64,000 bases of DNA from Alphaproteobacteria bacterium (GTDB lineage Bacteria > Pseudomonadota > Alphaproteobacteria > Micropepsales > Micropepsaceae): contig CANJLC010000005.1 in assembly GCA_947475445.1 (NCBI GenBank), forward strand, positions 62,001 through 126,000. Reading direction: 5' to 3'. This document shows, piece after piece, positions 42,561 through 54,521 of the stretch. The translations under genes were made by a program, and so were the position numbers. Positions within the stretch are counted from its first letter, which is position 1. The number at the start of each line of letters is the position of its first letter. The notes below the pieces were generated by a model. The model saw only the letters and a list, made by a program, of their open reading frames with translations. It was not told the DNA's origin and ran no database searches.

Positions 42561-43804
42561 GCGGGCTTCACCAGCACGTGCTTTTTCTTGCCGCTGGACA
42601 GTTTCAGAACACCATCGGCATTCAGGGCGGACGCATCAACCATCAGCTTGGGATCGCTCACGGCCGCATCATTCAGCTTGAGGCCATTGTTGGTGATGAG
42701 CTTTCGCGCTTCGGAATTGGACGCGGCCAATCCCGCCGCCACCGCCAGGTTCAAGATACCATCAGGAAGCTTCGCCGTGATGGTCGGCAGGCCTTCCGCC
42801 ATGGCGCCGTCTTCAAAGGCCCGCCGCGCCGTATCGGCAGCTTTGTCGGCCGCTTCGCTGCCATGCAGGATGGCCGTGGCGGCAGTCGCCAGGATCTTTT
42901 TCGCGTCGTTCAGTTCCGCGCCTTGCAGCGATTCCAGCCGCTTGATTTCCGCCAGCGGCATGTCGGTAAACAGGCGCAGGAAGCGGCCGACATCGCCATC
43001 TTCGGTGTTGCGCCAGAATTGCCAGTAATCATAGGGCGAGACGCGACCCGCATTCAGCCACACCGCGCCCGCCGCCGTCTTGCCCATCTTGGCGCCCGAC
43101 GCCGTGGTGATCAGGGGCGTGGTCAGCCCGTAAAACTGGGTACCCACCAGGCGGTGGCCCAAATCGATGCCGGACACGACATTGCCCCACTGGTCGGAGC
43201 CGGAGCTTTGCACGCGGCAGCCATAGCGCTTGTAGAGTTCGACAAAGTCATAGGCCTGCATGATGGAATAATTGAATTCCAGGAAGGACAGCGGCTGCTC
43301 GCGGTCCAGCCGCAGCTTGACGCTCTCCATCGACAACATGCGGTTGACCGAGAAATGCCGCCCCACTTCGCGCAGGAAGGGAATCCATTCGAGCTTGTCC
43401 AGCCATTGCGCATTGTCCACCAGGATAGCGTCGCTGGGGCCGTCGCCGAATTTCAAGAGATGGCGGATGCCCGACAGGATGGACTGCTTGTTGGCTTCGA
43501 TCTGCTCATTGGTCAAAAGCTGGCGCGTCTCGTCCTTGCCGCTGGGATCGCCCGCCTTGGTGGTGCCGCCGCCCATCAGCAGGATGGGCTTGTGACCCGC
43601 CTGCTGCAGCCGGCGCAAGGTCATCAGCTGCACCAGGCTGCCGACATGCAAGGAGTCGGCGGTGCAGTCAAAGCCGATATAGGCAGTGACGCGTTCCTTG
43701 GCGAACAGCCCGTCCAGTTCTGCCGGGCCGGAACAGTCATAATAAGCCCCGCGCTCCACGAAGGTGCGGAGGAATTCGGACTGGAATTGGGGCGCGGCGG
43801 GCAT
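42557..43804 (-). CDS. tyrS: Tyrosyl-tRNA synthetase; Met at 43804 preferred
   Basis: [53 protein letters not shown]-terminal S4 domain. Confidence 0.96.
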   Translation of the reverse strand: MPAAPQFQSEFLRTFVERGAYYDCSGPAELDGLFAKERVTAYIGFDCTADSLHVGSLVQLMTLRRLQQAGHKPILLMGGGTTKAGDPSGKDETRQLLTNEQIEANKQSILSGIRHLLKFGDGPSDAILVDNAQWLDKLEWIPFLREVGRHFSVNRMLSMESVKLRLDREQPLSFLEFNYSIMQAYDFVELYKRYGCRVQSSGSDQWGNVVSGIDLGHRLVGTQFYGLTTPLITTASGAKMGKTAAGAVWLNAGRVSPYDYWQFWRNTEDGDVGRFLRLFTDMPLAEIKRLESLQGAELNDAKKILATAATAILHGSEAADKAADTARRAFEDGAMAEGLPTITAKLPDGILNLAVAAGLAASNSEARKLITNNGLKLNDAAVSDPKLMVDASALNADGVLKLSSGKKKHVLVKPA

Positions 43805-43845
43805 GCTATAGACTCTGGGTTGCGGCGAAGCGGGCAATAGCACGA

Positions 43846-44952
43846 ATGTCAGAAATCTTGAAAGTCATAGGCCTGATGAGCGGCACCTCCCTGGACGGGG
43901 TGGATGCCGCCCTGGTCGAGACCGACGGGGTTGATATCGTCCGTCCCGGCCCCAGCCTGACCATCGCCTATACCCCGCAAACGCGCGCCTTGCTCAGGGC
44001 GGCGTTGGACATGGCGCAAAAAGTGGCCGCGGGCGGGCCCGTGCCCCATTCCATCCGCGACGCCGGGCAATATTTGACCCAGGCCCATGCCGAAGCCGTC
44101 AAGGCGCTGCTCGCCAAGGCCGGCCTTGCCGCCGCGGATGTGGCCCTGATCGGCTTTCACGGCCAGACCATCCTGCATCGTCCGGCCCAGCGCTGGACCT
44201 GGCAGATCGGCGACGGCGCCTTTCTGGCGCGGCTGACGGGAATAGATGTGGTCAATGATTTCCGCAGCGCCGATGTCAAGGCGGGCGGGCAGGGCGCGCC
44301 GCTGGCGCCGCTTTATCATGCCGCACTGGCGCGCACGTCCGAACTCACGCCGCCGCTGGTCCTGGTGAATATCGGCGGCGTCGCCAATGTCACTTATATA
44401 TCAGGTGACCTGGTGCTGGCGTTTGATACCGGTCCGGGCAATGCGCCGATTGACGACTGGATGCACACCCATTCCGGCACGCCCGTCGATGAGGGCGGCG
44501 CCTTCGCCGCCACCGGCAAGGTGAATGACGTGGCGCTGGAAAAAATGCTGGCCAACGCATTTTTTGATCGCGTGCCGCCAAAGTCTCTCGACAGGATGGA
44601 TTTCGGGATTGATGCGGTGAAAAACCTCTCTCCCGCGGATGGCGCAGCCACGCTCACAGCTTTTACCGCCGCTTCCATCGCAAAGGCGCGCGAGCATTTT
44701 CCTGATCCTGCCGCAACATGGATCGTGTGCGGCGGCGGGCGCCACAACAAAACGCTGATGGCCATGCTGAAAGCCCGTGTCAATGCGCAGGTTTTGACGG
44801 CGGAAGACGCAGGCTGGAACGGCGATGCGCTGGAGGCCGAAGCCTTCGCTTATCTGGCGGCGCGGTCCAAAAAAGGATTGCCGCTGTCCCTGCCGACCAC
44901 CACAGGCGTGGCGCAGCCCATCACCGGCGGGAAATTCCACAAAAAGACTTAG
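43846..44952 (+). CDS. anmK: Anhydro-N-acetylmuramic acid kinase
   Basis: [70 protein letters not shown]. Confidence 0.96.
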   Translation: MSEILKVIGLMSGTSLDGVDAALVETDGVDIVRPGPSLTIAYTPQTRALLRAALDMAQKVAAGGPVPHSIRDAGQYLTQAHAEAVKALLAKAGLAAADVALIGFHGQTILHRPAQRWTWQIGDGAFLARLTGIDVVNDFRSADVKAGGQGAPLAPLYHAALARTSELTPPLVLVNIGGVANVTYISGDLVLAFDTGPGNAPIDDWMHTHSGTPVDEGGAFAATGKVNDVALEKMLANAFFDRVPPKSLDRMDFGIDAVKNLSPADGAATLTAFTAASIAKAREHFPDPAATWIVCGGGRHNKTLMAMLKARVNAQVLTAEDAGWNGDALEAEAFAYLAARSKKGLPLSLPTTTGVAQPITGGKFHKKT

Positions 44953-45605
44953 CGGCCTTCGCGCGGCTTGCTCATCATGTTCGAGACATAGCCCTTCACC
45001 GTTTCCACGACATCGGCTTCGCGCTTGTCGAAGAAATGATTGGCGCCTTCGATCTTGTCATAGGTGATCTTGATGCCCTTCTGCGCGGTCAGGCGGTCCA
45101 CCAGTTTCTGGACGTCGGCTTCCGGCACCACATTGTCCTTGGTGCCATGCACGATCAGGCCCGAGGCCGGGCAGGGCGCCAGGAAGGCGAAGTCATACAT
45201 GCTGGCAGGCGGGGCGATGGAAACGAAGCCGGTGATTTCCGGCCGGCGCATCAAAAGCTGCATCCCGATCCAGGCGCCGAAGGAGATGCCGCACACCCAG
45301 ACATTGGACGGATTGGGATAGAGAGTGTTCATCCAGTCCAGCACGGCGGCGGCGTCACTGAGTTCGCCCGAGCCATTGTCGAAGCTGCCCTGGCTGCGGC
45401 CCACGCCGCGGAAATTGAAGCGCACCGTGGTGCAGCCCAGCCCGTGGAACATGTGAAACAGGTCATAGACCAGCGGATTGTTCATCGTCCCGCCGAACTG
45501 GGGATGGGGATGCAGCACCAGGGCCATGGGCGCGCCGGGGGCTTTTTGGCGCTGGTAACGGGCCTCGATGCGGCCAGCCGAGCCGGGAAGAATGATGTCG
45601 GGCAT
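44949..45605 (-). CDS. Alpha/beta hydrolase
   Basis: LVLHPHPQFGGTMNNPLVYDLFHMFHGLGCTTVRFNFRGVGRSQGSFDNGSGE; VCGISFGAWIGMQL. Confidence 0.93.
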   Translation of the reverse strand: MPDIILPGSAGRIEARYQRQKAPGAPMALVLHPHPQFGGTMNNPLVYDLFHMFHGLGCTTVRFNFRGVGRSQGSFDNGSGELSDAAAVLDWMNTLYPNPSNVWVCGISFGAWIGMQLLMRRPEITGFVSIAPPASMYDFAFLAPCPASGLIVHGTKDNVVPEADVQKLVDRLTAQKGIKITYDKIEGANHFFDKREADVVETVKGYVSNMMSKPREGR

Positions 45606-45682
45606 GCCGGATGGTCCTATGGGCTTGGAGGCTGGCGGGTGTGCGATTTTGGCATATCAGGAAAGTCGGACTTTTATCCCAA

Positions 45683-45706
45683 AAACAACAAATAAAACTG
45701 TTGTTT
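45683..45706. repeat. AT-rich perfect inverted repeat AAACAACA-N8-TGTTGTTT upstream of iscR
   Basis: Read directly. Confidence 0.8.
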
Positions 45707-45744
45707 ATCAGGTACTTAACTATACACAGATCAGGCCCGTCTGA

Positions 45745-45778
45745 ATACTTGACCGCGTTAGTGGGGAATTCTATACCC
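45745..45778 (+). promoter_or_regulatory. IscR type-1-like operator overlapping a sigma70-like promoter of iscR-suf
   Basis: ATACTTGACCGCGTTAGTGGGGAAT; embedded -35 TTGACC, -10 TATACC with 18-bp spacer. Confidence 0.75.
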
Positions 45779-45938
45779 AGACCGCTGGAATTACAGGCGT
45801 TTTTCCAGGGCAGGCCGCGCTTCTTACACCAAGGGCTCCGGCCACCCCAAGAAAAATCGCTTAGGAGCATCGGCCCCGCGAGTGCGAAGCGGTTCGCGCC
45901 AGGCCGTGCGACCATAAGAGAAGAAAAGGAGATCGGCC

Positions 45939-46415
45939 ATGAGGCTGAGCACCAAGGGCCGCTATGCGGTAATGGCGATGGCGGACCTGGCGGGTCATGC
46001 GCCGGATTCAAAGCCCGTTGCCCTGGCCGACATTGCGGCGCGCCAGGATATTTCCCTGTCTTACCTCGAACAGCTTTTCGCCAAGCTGCGGCGCGGCGGC
46101 CTTGTCACCAGCGTTCGCGGGCCCGGCGGCGGCTATCGCCTGTCGCGCGCCTCTTCGGACCTGCGCATCGCTGACATCATCGTGGCGGTGGATGAACCCA
46201 TTGCCGCCACCCGCTGCAAGACTGGCAGCGCCAAGGGCTGCACCAAGACTGGCGCACGCTGCGTCACCCACGATTTGTGGGAAGAGCTTGGCCAGCAGAT
46301 CCATGTATTCCTCTCCTCCGTGTCGCTCGCCGATGTGGTGGAAAAGCGCGTGCTGGGCCGCGCCAAGCCCTGCAACGACGCGGGCCGTCCCGAAGAAACC
46401 GTCGCGGCCGAATAA
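45939..46415 (+). CDS. iscR: Rrf2-family Fe-S regulator IscR
   Basis: MRLSTKGRYAVMAMADLA; HTH IAARQDISLSYLEQLFAKLRRGGLVTSVRGPGGGYRLSR; three Cys CKTGSAKGCTKTGARCVTHDLW. Confidence 0.95.
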   Translation: MRLSTKGRYAVMAMADLAGHAPDSKPVALADIAARQDISLSYLEQLFAKLRRGGLVTSVRGPGGGYRLSRASSDLRIADIIVAVDEPIAATRCKTGSAKGCTKTGARCVTHDLWEELGQQIHVFLSSVSLADVVEKRVLGRAKPCNDAGRPEETVAAE

Positions 46416-46418
46416 GCC

Positions 46419-47579
46419 ATGCATTATTGCGACCACAATGCGACCTCGCCGCTGCGTCCCGAATGCCGGGATGCGGTGCTGCACGCGCTCACCATTGGCG
46501 GCAATCCCGCCTCGGTGCATGCGGCAGGGCGGGCGGCGCATGCGCTGGTCGAGAATGCGCGTGAAGCGGTGGCCAGCCTTGTGGGCGCCAGGCCCGACGA
46601 AGTGATTTTCACCAGCGGCGCCACGGAAAGCAATTCCCTGGCGCTGGCAGGCGCCATCGAAGGCGCAATGGTGGAAGGTGAAAAGCCGGTGCGCATTACG
46701 CGGCTGTTCGTGTCCGCCATCGAACATAGCTCCGTCCTGAAGGCGGCGCAGCGCCTGGGTGAAAAAGTGCCCGGCCTGCGGCTGGAAATTCTTCCCGTCA
46801 CCGCCGATGGCGTGCTGGATACAGAAGCTCTGCGGGTGGCCTTGCGCGAAGGCAAGGGCCGCGCCCTGGTGGCGGTCATGGCCGCCAACAATGAAACCGG
46901 CGTGGTGCAGCCACTTCCGGAAATATCGCGCCTGGTACGGGAAGCGGGCGCGCTGCTGCTGGTGGACGCGGTAACCGCGGCGGGGAAAACTGAATTGGAT
47001 TTTTCGCTGTGCGATTACATGACCCTGTCCGGCCACAAGCTGGGCGGACCGCAGGGCGCAGGCGCGCTCATCGTGCGCTCCGGCGCGCCTTTTGCGCCGC
47101 AGCTTGTGGGCGGCGGCCAGCAAAAGGGCCTGCGCGCCGGCACGGAAAATCTTTCCGGTATCGCCGGTTTCGGCGCAGCCGCCCGCGCCGTTCAGGGTGA
47201 TGGCGAGGAACGGGTCCGCGTGGCGCAGCTGCGCGACGATTTCGAGAAAAAGCTGAAAGCCGCAATTCCCGGCGTAACGGTGTTTGGTGACAAAGTGCCC
47301 CGCCTGTGCAGTACCTCCAATGTCGCGGTGCCGGGCCTGACGGGCGAGAATATCGTCATCGCGCTCGACCTGGATGGCGTGCTGGTATCGTCGGGCTCCT
47401 CCTGCTCCTCGGGCAAGATCACGCCTTCGCATGTGTTGTCGGCCATGGGCGTGGATGAGAATCTCGCCGGCGCGTCCCTGCGCGTCAGCTTTGGCTGGAA
47501 CTCGACCGCCGCTGACGCGGACGCCGTGGTCGCCTCGCTGCTGCGCCTGAATTCCCGCCTCAAAGAAAGGGCGGCATAA
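46419..47579 (+). CDS. Cysteine desulfurase (IscS/NifS class I type)
   Basis: [63 protein letters not shown]. Confidence 0.95.
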   Translation: MHYCDHNATSPLRPECRDAVLHALTIGGNPASVHAAGRAAHALVENAREAVASLVGARPDEVIFTSGATESNSLALAGAIEGAMVEGEKPVRITRLFVSAIEHSSVLKAAQRLGEKVPGLRLEILPVTADGVLDTEALRVALREGKGRALVAVMAANNETGVVQPLPEISRLVREAGALLLVDAVTAAGKTELDFSLCDYMTLSGHKLGGPQGAGALIVRSGAPFAPQLVGGGQQKGLRAGTENLSGIAGFGAAARAVQGDGEERVRVAQLRDDFEKKLKAAIPGVTVFGDKVPRLCSTSNVAVPGLTGENIVIALDLDGVLVSSGSSCSSGKITPSHVLSAMGVDENLAGASLRVSFGWNSTAADADAVVASLLRLNSRLKERAA

Positions 47580-47581
47580 CC

Positions 47582-49036
47582 ATGTCCTCCGCTGCCGCCG
47601 ACACCAAGAATACTGTTGCCGCCATCGGCGAGAAGTACAAATACGGCTTCGTCACCGATATCGAGATGGAGAAGGCGCCCAAGGGCCTGTCGGAAGACAC
47701 GGTGCGCTTTGTCTCTGCCAAGAAGGGCGAACCGCAATGGATGCTGGATTGGCGCCTGGGCGCCTTCAGGCGCTGGGGCGAAATGAAAGAGCCCAACTGG
47801 GCGCGCGTCCACTATCCCAAGATCGATTACCAGAATGCCTATTATTACGCCGCGCCCAAGAACACGCCCTTGAAGCAGTCGCTGGATGAAGTCGACCCCA
47901 AGTTGCTGGAAACCTACAAGAAGCTGGGCATCCCGCTGAATGAGCAGATGGCGCTGGCCGGCGTTGCGGTGGACGCGGTGTTCGATTCGGTTTCGGTGGC
48001 GACCACCTTCAAGGACAAGCTGAACGAGGTCGGCGTGATCTTCTGCCCGATCAGCGAAGCCATTCGCGATTACCCCGATCTGGTGAAGCAATATCTGGGC
48101 ACCGTCGTGCCGGTGACCGACAATTTCTTCGCCACCCTGAACGCGGCGGTATTCACCGACGGCACCTTTGTCTATGTCCCCAAGGGCGTGCGCTGCCCGA
48201 TGGAGCTTTCCACCTATTTCCGCATCAATGCCAGCGAGACGGGCCAGTTCGAACGCACCCTGATCATCGCCGATGAAGGCTCTTACGTCTCCTATCTGGA
48301 AGGCTGCACCGCGCCCAAGCGCGATGAAAACCAGCTGCACGCCGCCGTGGTCGAGCTGGTGGCGCTGGAAGGCGCCGAGATCAAATATTCCACGGTGCAG
48401 AACTGGTACCCCGGCGACGAAAATGGCTTGGGCGGCATTTATAATTTCGTCACCAAGCGCGGCGATTGCCGCGGCGACCGCTCGAAAATTTCATGGACCC
48501 AGGTGGAAACCGGCTCCGCCATCACCTGGAAATATCCCAGTTGCATCCTGCGCGGCGACGGCAGCGTGGGCGAATTCTACTCCATCGCCATCGCCAACCA
48601 TTACCAGCAGGCCGATACCGGCACCAAGATGATCCATCTGGGCAAGAACACGCGCAGCCGCATCATTTCCAAGGGCATCAGCGCCGGCAAGGCGCAGAAC
48701 ACCTATCGCGGCCAGGTCAGCGTCTATGGCAAGGCGGAAGATGCGCGCAATTTCACCCAGTGCGACTCGCTGCTGATCGGCGGCGATTGCGGCGCCCATA
48801 CCGTGCCCTATATCGAAAGCCGCAATCCCACCGCCCGCATCGAACATGAGGCGACCACCTCCAAGATCGCCGACGACCAGCTGTTTTATTGCCTGCAACG
48901 CGGCCTGGGGCAGGAAGAAGCGGTGGCGCTGATCGTCAACGGGTTTTGCAAGGAAGTGCTGCAGCAGCTGCCGATGGAATTTGCGGTCGAGGCGCAAAAA
49001 CTGGTTGGAATTTCTCTGGAAGGTTCAGTGGGTTAG
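47582..49036 (+). CDS. sufB: Fe-S cluster assembly protein SufB
   Basis: [64 protein letters not shown]. Confidence 0.97.
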   Translation: MSSAAADTKNTVAAIGEKYKYGFVTDIEMEKAPKGLSEDTVRFVSAKKGEPQWMLDWRLGAFRRWGEMKEPNWARVHYPKIDYQNAYYYAAPKNTPLKQSLDEVDPKLLETYKKLGIPLNEQMALAGVAVDAVFDSVSVATTFKDKLNEVGVIFCPISEAIRDYPDLVKQYLGTVVPVTDNFFATLNAAVFTDGTFVYVPKGVRCPMELSTYFRINASETGQFERTLIIADEGSYVSYLEGCTAPKRDENQLHAAVVELVALEGAEIKYSTVQNWYPGDENGLGGIYNFVTKRGDCRGDRSKISWTQVETGSAITWKYPSCILRGDGSVGEFYSIAIANHYQQADTGTKMIHLGKNTRSRIISKGISAGKAQNTYRGQVSVYGKAEDARNFTQCDSLLIGGDCGAHTVPYIESRNPTARIEHEATTSKIADDQLFYCLQRGLGQEEAVALIVNGFCKEVLQQLPMEFAVEAQKLVGISLEGSVG

Positions 49037-49038
49037 TC

Positions 49039-49784
<746 letters not shown>

Positions 49785-49788
<4 letters not shown>

Positions 49789-50903
49789 GCAATTCGTCTG
49801 CCCTCGCTTTGCCGGTGGCGCGCCGCGAACAGGCGGCGTCGCATTACCGTGCCATGGGCGTGCCGCATCGCCGGGTCGAGGAATGGAAATATTCCGACCT
49901 GGCGCGGGCGCTGGGCGAAGAAGGTTTCAGCGACGGCACCGCCTGCTGGCATATTGGGCCATTGCCGGCGGGGGTGGAGATTTTCGACCTTGCCGAACCG
50001 AACGCGCCGGAATGGGTGCGCAAGCATCTGGGGTCGTTGAAGGAAAGCGTCATGAGCGCGGCATCCCTGGCCTATGCGCAGGGCGGCGTTGCGCTGCATG
50101 TCACCAAAGTGGCCGCTGGCCCTCTTGCGCTGGAATTTTCCGGCGCAGGCCATGTGCGGGCCCTGATTGTGATGGATGCCGGTGCGTCCCTCACGCTCCA
50201 GGAAAATCTGGCGGGCTGCGATCGCCGCAATATCGGTGTCGAGATTGTCCTGGGCGAGAAGGCGCAGCTGCATCATGTCCGCATCGCGCCGGTTGCCGCG
50301 GGCGCGGTGCAGGTGGAAGAAGTGGCGATGACGCTGGCGGCAGGCGCCGGATATCACAGTCATTACGCCAGCTTTGGCGCAAAATTGTCGCGTCTTGAGC
50401 TGGATATTGCTTTGGAAGGCGAGGGCGCTGAAGCGAATTTGTCCGGCGTCTCTGTCCTGGGCGAAGACAACCATGCCGATATCACCACCCGCATCAGCCA
50501 TGCCGTTGGTCTCACCCATTCCACCCAGCTTTTCAAGAAAGTGGCAGGCGGCAATAGCCGCGCCATCTATCAGGGCAAGGTGTCTGTCGAAAAAGGCGCC
50601 AATGGCTCCGACAGCCGCCAGACCGCCAAGGCGCTGTTGCTCAGCCGCCAGGCTGAGGCGGATCTCAAGCCCGAGCTGGAAATTTTCGCCGACGATGTCA
50701 AATGTGCCCATGGCGCAGCGGTGGGCGACTTGGACGCGGATTCGCTGTTCTATCTGCGCGCCCGGGGCATACCCGAAACCGATGCCCGCGCACTCCTGAT
50801 CCATGCGTTCCTGGAAGATGCCATGACGGGCATCGCCAACGCGGATCTGCGCGAACAGGTGCGCGGCGCCGTCAACGACGCCTTGGGCCGGGTGTCGGCA
50901 TGA
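49785..50903 (+). CDS. sufD: Fe-S cluster assembly protein SufD
   Basis: GVPHRRVEEWKYSDL; PELEIFADDVKCAHGAAVGDLDADSLFYLRARGI. Confidence 0.95.
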
Positions 50904-52144
50904 CCGCGCAAGGCAAAATCACCGCCAGCTTCGATGCCGCCGCCGCAAGGGCGGATTTCCCCATCCTGTCACGGCTGGTCCATGGCAAGAAGCTGGTTTA
51001 TCTCGACAGCGGCGCCTCGGCGCAAAAGCCGCGCCAGGTGCTGGACGCCATGAGCGAATTTGCCGGCACCGACTACGCCAATGTCCATCGCGGCGTGCAT
51101 TATCTTTCGGGTGCGGCCACGGACGCCTATGAAGCGGCCCGCCGGACCGTGCAGAAATTCCTGGGCGCCGCGCGGGAAGACGAGATCATCTTTACCAAGG
51201 GCGGCACGGAAGCCATCAACCTGGTTTCCTATTCCTTCCTGGCGCCGAAAATCCAGCCAGGCGACGAAATCCTTCTGTCGGTGATGGAGCATCATTCCAA
51301 CATCGTGCCCTGGCATTTCCTGCGCGAACGCCAGGGTGCGGTGCTGAAATGGGTAGATGTCCGTGACGATGGCAGCCTCGATCTCGAGGCGCTGGATGCT
51401 GCGATCAATTCCAGGACCAAACTGGTCGCCATCACCCATATGTCCAATGTCCTGGGCACAGTGACGCCGCTCAAGGATATTGTCGCCCGCGCCCATGCCA
51501 AGGGCGTGCCGGTTCTGGCCGATGGCTGCCAGGGCGCCGTGCATGAATTGGTGGATGTCCAGGCGCTGGACATCGATTTCTACGCCCTGACCGGCCACAA
51601 GCTTTATGGCCCCACCGGCATCGGCGCGCTCTATGCCAGGCGCGCGCACCTGAAAGCCATGCGCCCTTTCAATGGCGGCGGCGAAATGATCCGCGAAGTC
51701 ACCCGGGACATCGTCACCTATGCTGACGCGCCCGCCCGTTTTGAAGCCGGCACTCCGCCGATCATTGAAACGGTCGGGCTGGCGGCGGCGCTTGATTATC
51801 TGTCCGGTTTTGATCGCGCTGCCGTGAAGGCGCACGAGCAGGACCTTTATGCGTATGCCCGTTCCAAAATTGGGGAACTTGGCTGGGCGCGGGTGATCGG
51901 CGATGCGCCGGGCAAGGGCGCCATTCTTTCTTTTGAGGCCGAGGGGATGCATGCCCACGACCTCGCCACCATATTGGACAGGGAAGGCGTGGCGGTACGG
52001 GCCGGGCATCATTGCGCCCAGGTCCTGATGGAGCGGTTCGGCGTGGGTTCCACCACCCGTGCCAGCTTCGGCTTGTACAACAGCCGCGCCGATGTGGATG
52101 TGTTTATCGCGGGCCTGCGCAAGGCACGGGAGATTTTGGGCTAG
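50900..52144 (+). CDS. sufS: Cysteine desulfurase SufS (class II)
   Basis: YLDSGASAQKPRQVLDAM; TGHKLYGPTGIGALYARRAHL; VRAGHHCAQVLMERFGV. Confidence 0.96.
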   Translation: MTAQGKITASFDAAAARADFPILSRLVHGKKLVYLDSGASAQKPRQVLDAMSEFAGTDYANVHRGVHYLSGAATDAYEAARRTVQKFLGAAREDEIIFTKGGTEAINLVSYSFLAPKIQPGDEILLSVMEHHSNIVPWHFLRERQGAVLKWVDVRDDGSLDLEALDAAINSRTKLVAITHMSNVLGTVTPLKDIVARAHAKGVPVLADGCQGAVHELVDVQALDIDFYALTGHKLYGPTGIGALYARRAHLKAMRPFNGGGEMIREVTRDIVTYADAPARFEAGTPPIIETVGLAAALDYLSGFDRAAVKAHEQDLYAYARSKIGELGWARVIGDAPGKGAILSFEAEGMHAHDLATILDREGVAVRAGHHCAQVLMERFGVGSTTRASFGLYNSRADVDVFIAGLRKAREILG

Positions 52145-52146
52145 GC

Positions 52147-52593
52147 ATGGATAATTCGCTGCGCGAACTTTACCAGGAAGTGATCCTCGACCATTCGCGG
52201 CATCCGCGGCATTTCGGGGTGCTGGACAATGCCACCCACAAGGCTGAGGGCTACAATCCCTTGTGCGGCGACCGCGTCACCGTGATGCTGGTGCTGGGCG
52301 AAGACAGCCGGGTTGCCGACATCAAGTTCCAGGGCAAGGGCTGCGCCATCAGCCAGGCTTCGGCCTCCCTGATGACCGACATGCTGGCGGGCCGCACCCT
52401 GGATGAAGCGCAGAAACTGATGGACGGCTTTGTCCATCTGGTGAAAGGCGACGACGCCGGCGAACTGTCCGCCGACGACCGCGAACATCTCGAAGCCATG
52501 TCCGGCCTGTCCGAATTTCCCATGCGGGTGAAATGCGCCACTCTGGCCTGGCACACCTTTCACAATGCGGTGGAAGAGGGGGCCGTGACGTGA
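52147..52593 (+). CDS. sufU: SufU/IscU-like Fe-S scaffold or sulfur-transfer protein
   Basis: LYQEVILDHSRHPRHFGVLDNATHKAEGYNPLCGDRVTV; GKGCAISQASASLMTDMLAG; RVKCATLAWHTF. Confidence 0.94.
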   Translation: MDNSLRELYQEVILDHSRHPRHFGVLDNATHKAEGYNPLCGDRVTVMLVLGEDSRVADIKFQGKGCAISQASASLMTDMLAGRTLDEAQKLMDGFVHLVKGDDAGELSADDREHLEAMSGLSEFPMRVKCATLAWHTFHNAVEEGAVT

Positions 52594-52964
52594 GCGAGAT
52601 CGCCGACCAACCCGCGCTCAAGGCAGAAATCACCAGTTCGGCCCTGTCGCCGCAGGAATTGGACGAGTTCACCTCCAAGCTGGTGACCGCCCTCAAGACC
52701 GTCTATGACCCGGAAATCCCGGTGGACATTTACGAACTCGGGCTTATCTATAAGGTCGATGTCGCGGACAACAAGGATGTTGCAGTGGACATGACCCTGA
52801 CCGCGCCCAATTGCCCCGTGGCCGGCGAAATGCCGGGCATGGTCAAGGACGCACTGGAAAAGGTGGAAGGCATTGGCGAGGTCAAGGTCGCCATGACTTT
52901 CGATCCGCCCTGGACGCCCGAGCGGATGAGCGAAGAAGCCAAACTCGAATTGAACATGTACTGA
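52590..52964 (+). CDS. sufT: SUF-associated DUF59/MIP18-like protein SufT
   Basis: VTALKTVYDPEIPVDIYELGLIYKVDV; MTLTAPNCPVAGEMPGMVKDAL; FDPPWTPERMSEEAKLELNMY. Confidence 0.94.
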   Translation: MSEIADQPALKAEITSSALSPQELDEFTSKLVTALKTVYDPEIPVDIYELGLIYKVDVADNKDVAVDMTLTAPNCPVAGEMPGMVKDALEKVEGIGEVKVAMTFDPPWTPERMSEEAKLELNMY

Positions 52965-53347
52965 TGGAAACACAGGTCAAAAAGGCCCGCCGCGAACGCC
53001 CCAAGCCGGTCCGCTTGAGCGAAGCCGCCGCGGTGCGCCTGCGCGAAATCATGACGGATGCGCAGGGCAAGTATCTGGGCGTGCGGGTGGGCGTTACCAA
53101 TGGCGGCTGCGCCGGCATGAGCTACACCATGAATTATGCGGAAGAAACCAGCCCGCATGACGAGGTGATGGAAGACCAGGGCGTGAAGATATTCATCGAG
53201 CCCAGCGCCATCCTGTTCCTGATCGGCACCGAACTGGACTTCGAGACCACCAAGCTGGGTTCGCGCTTTACGTTCAAGAATCCGAACCAGACAGCCGCGT
53301 GCGGCTGTGGCGAAAGCGTTTCCATAACGCCCGCCGCGATCGGCTGA
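52964..53347 (+). CDS. sufA: A-type Fe-S carrier (SufA/IscA family)
   Basis: GVRVGVTNGGCAGMSYTMNYAEE; conserved CGCGES C-terminus. Confidence 0.95.
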   Translation: METQVKKARRERPKPVRLSEAAAVRLREIMTDAQGKYLGVRVGVTNGGCAGMSYTMNYAEETSPHDEVMEDQGVKIFIEPSAILFLIGTELDFETTKLGSRFTFKNPNQTAACGCGESVSITPAAIG

Positions 53348-53688
53348 TGGCGAAAGCCGATCCGTCCCGCTTCGACGACCTTTTCAGTGCCTTTGGGAGA
53401 ATTGCCGTGCGCCGCATGTTTGGCGGCGAGGGTCTGTTCGTGGATGGGCTGATGATCGGGCTGGTGATACAGGACCGCATTTATCTCAAGACCGACGACC
53501 AGTCGCGCAAGGCCTATATTGCGGAAAAGTCCAAGCCCTTCACCTATAGCGCCAAGGGCGGCAAGAAAGTCAGCCTGAACTATTACGCGATTCCCGAACG
53601 GATCCATGACGATCCGGAGCTGTTTGCGGATTGGGCGCGCGCGGCGCACGCCGTCGCTCGCGCCAAGCCGGTGAAAAAGAAGAAATAG
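53347..53688 (+). CDS. TfoX N-terminal domain protein
   Basis: RMFGGEGLFVDGLMIGLVIQDRIYLKTDDQSRKAYIAEKSKPFTYSAKGGKKVSLNYYAIPE. Confidence 0.9.
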   Translation: MAKADPSRFDDLFSAFGRIAVRRMFGGEGLFVDGLMIGLVIQDRIYLKTDDQSRKAYIAEKSKPFTYSAKGGKKVSLNYYAIPERIHDDPELFADWARAAHAVARAKPVKKKK

Positions 53689-54489
53689 CTATTCGCCCGT
53701 GAATTTTGGCGGGCGTTTGTTCCGGAAGGCCGCAACGCCTTCCTGAAAATCCTTGCTTTGTGCCGCCTTCTGCTGCGCCGCTTGCTCCAGCGCCAGCTGA
53801 TCTTCGTAAGCATTGCCCGGGCTGTCCCACAATAACTTGCGTGTCAGGCGCAAGGACGCCGGTCCCTTTGCCAACCGCTGCGCCAGCGCCAGCGCCTCCG
53901 CCATCAAATTCTCGTCCTCGGCCACATAATTGATCAGGCCCCATACCAGCGCCTTTTGGGCCGGCAGGTTTTCAGCCAGCAGCGCCAACTCGCGCGCCCG
54001 CGCCAGTCCCACCAGCCGCGGCAACAGCCAGCTGGAGCCGCCATCCGGCACCAGCCCGATGCGCGAGAAGCCCTGCAGGAAATAGGCGCTGCGGGCGGCA
54101 ATCGTCAGGTCGCCGGACAGTGCGAAGCTCATGCCGATACCGACCGCCGGGCCGTTCACCGCCATCACCAGCGGCATGCGCAAATCGCGCAAGCGACGCT
54201 GGAACGGATGATAGACCCGTTCCAGCAGGCGGCTGGCGCCGCCTTCGCCCAACTCCACTTCTGCCAGGTTGGCGCCGGCGCAGAAAGCCTTGCCTTCGCC
54301 CGTCAGGACCAGGGCGCGAAACTGCGTGTCCTTTTCAATGAAATCCAGCGCGGCCATCGCCCCGCCGATCATGGCCGGCGAAACGGCATTCATGACCTCG
54401 GGTTGGCTGAGTGCCAGGACCGCGACGCTGCCATGCCTCGTCACATGCACATGGTCAAAAGGAATTCGCTCGGCCATGCACGGGAGCAT
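53689..54489 (-). CDS. Enoyl-CoA hydratase/isomerase family
   Basis: ALVLTGEGKAFCAGANLAEVE; MPLVMAVNGPAVGIGMSFALSGDLTIAARSAYF. Confidence 0.95.
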   Translation of the reverse strand: MLPCMAERIPFDHVHVTRHGSVAVLALSQPEVMNAVSPAMIGGAMAALDFIEKDTQFRALVLTGEGKAFCAGANLAEVELGEGGASRLLERVYHPFQRRLRDLRMPLVMAVNGPAVGIGMSFALSGDLTIAARSAYFLQGFSRIGLVPDGGSSWLLPRLVGLARARELALLAENLPAQKALVWGLINYVAEDENLMAEALALAQRLAKGPASLRLTRKLLWDSPGNAYEDQLALEQAAQQKAAQSKDFQEGVAAFRNKRPPKFTGE

Positions 54490-54521
54490 AGCGTCTGACG
54501 GGGGAGAGGAAAGAGCCTAAT

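Noticed and set aside
46008-47432. 474-aa minus-strand ORF opposite iscR/iscS
   Set aside because: Shadow ORF of two well-supported genes
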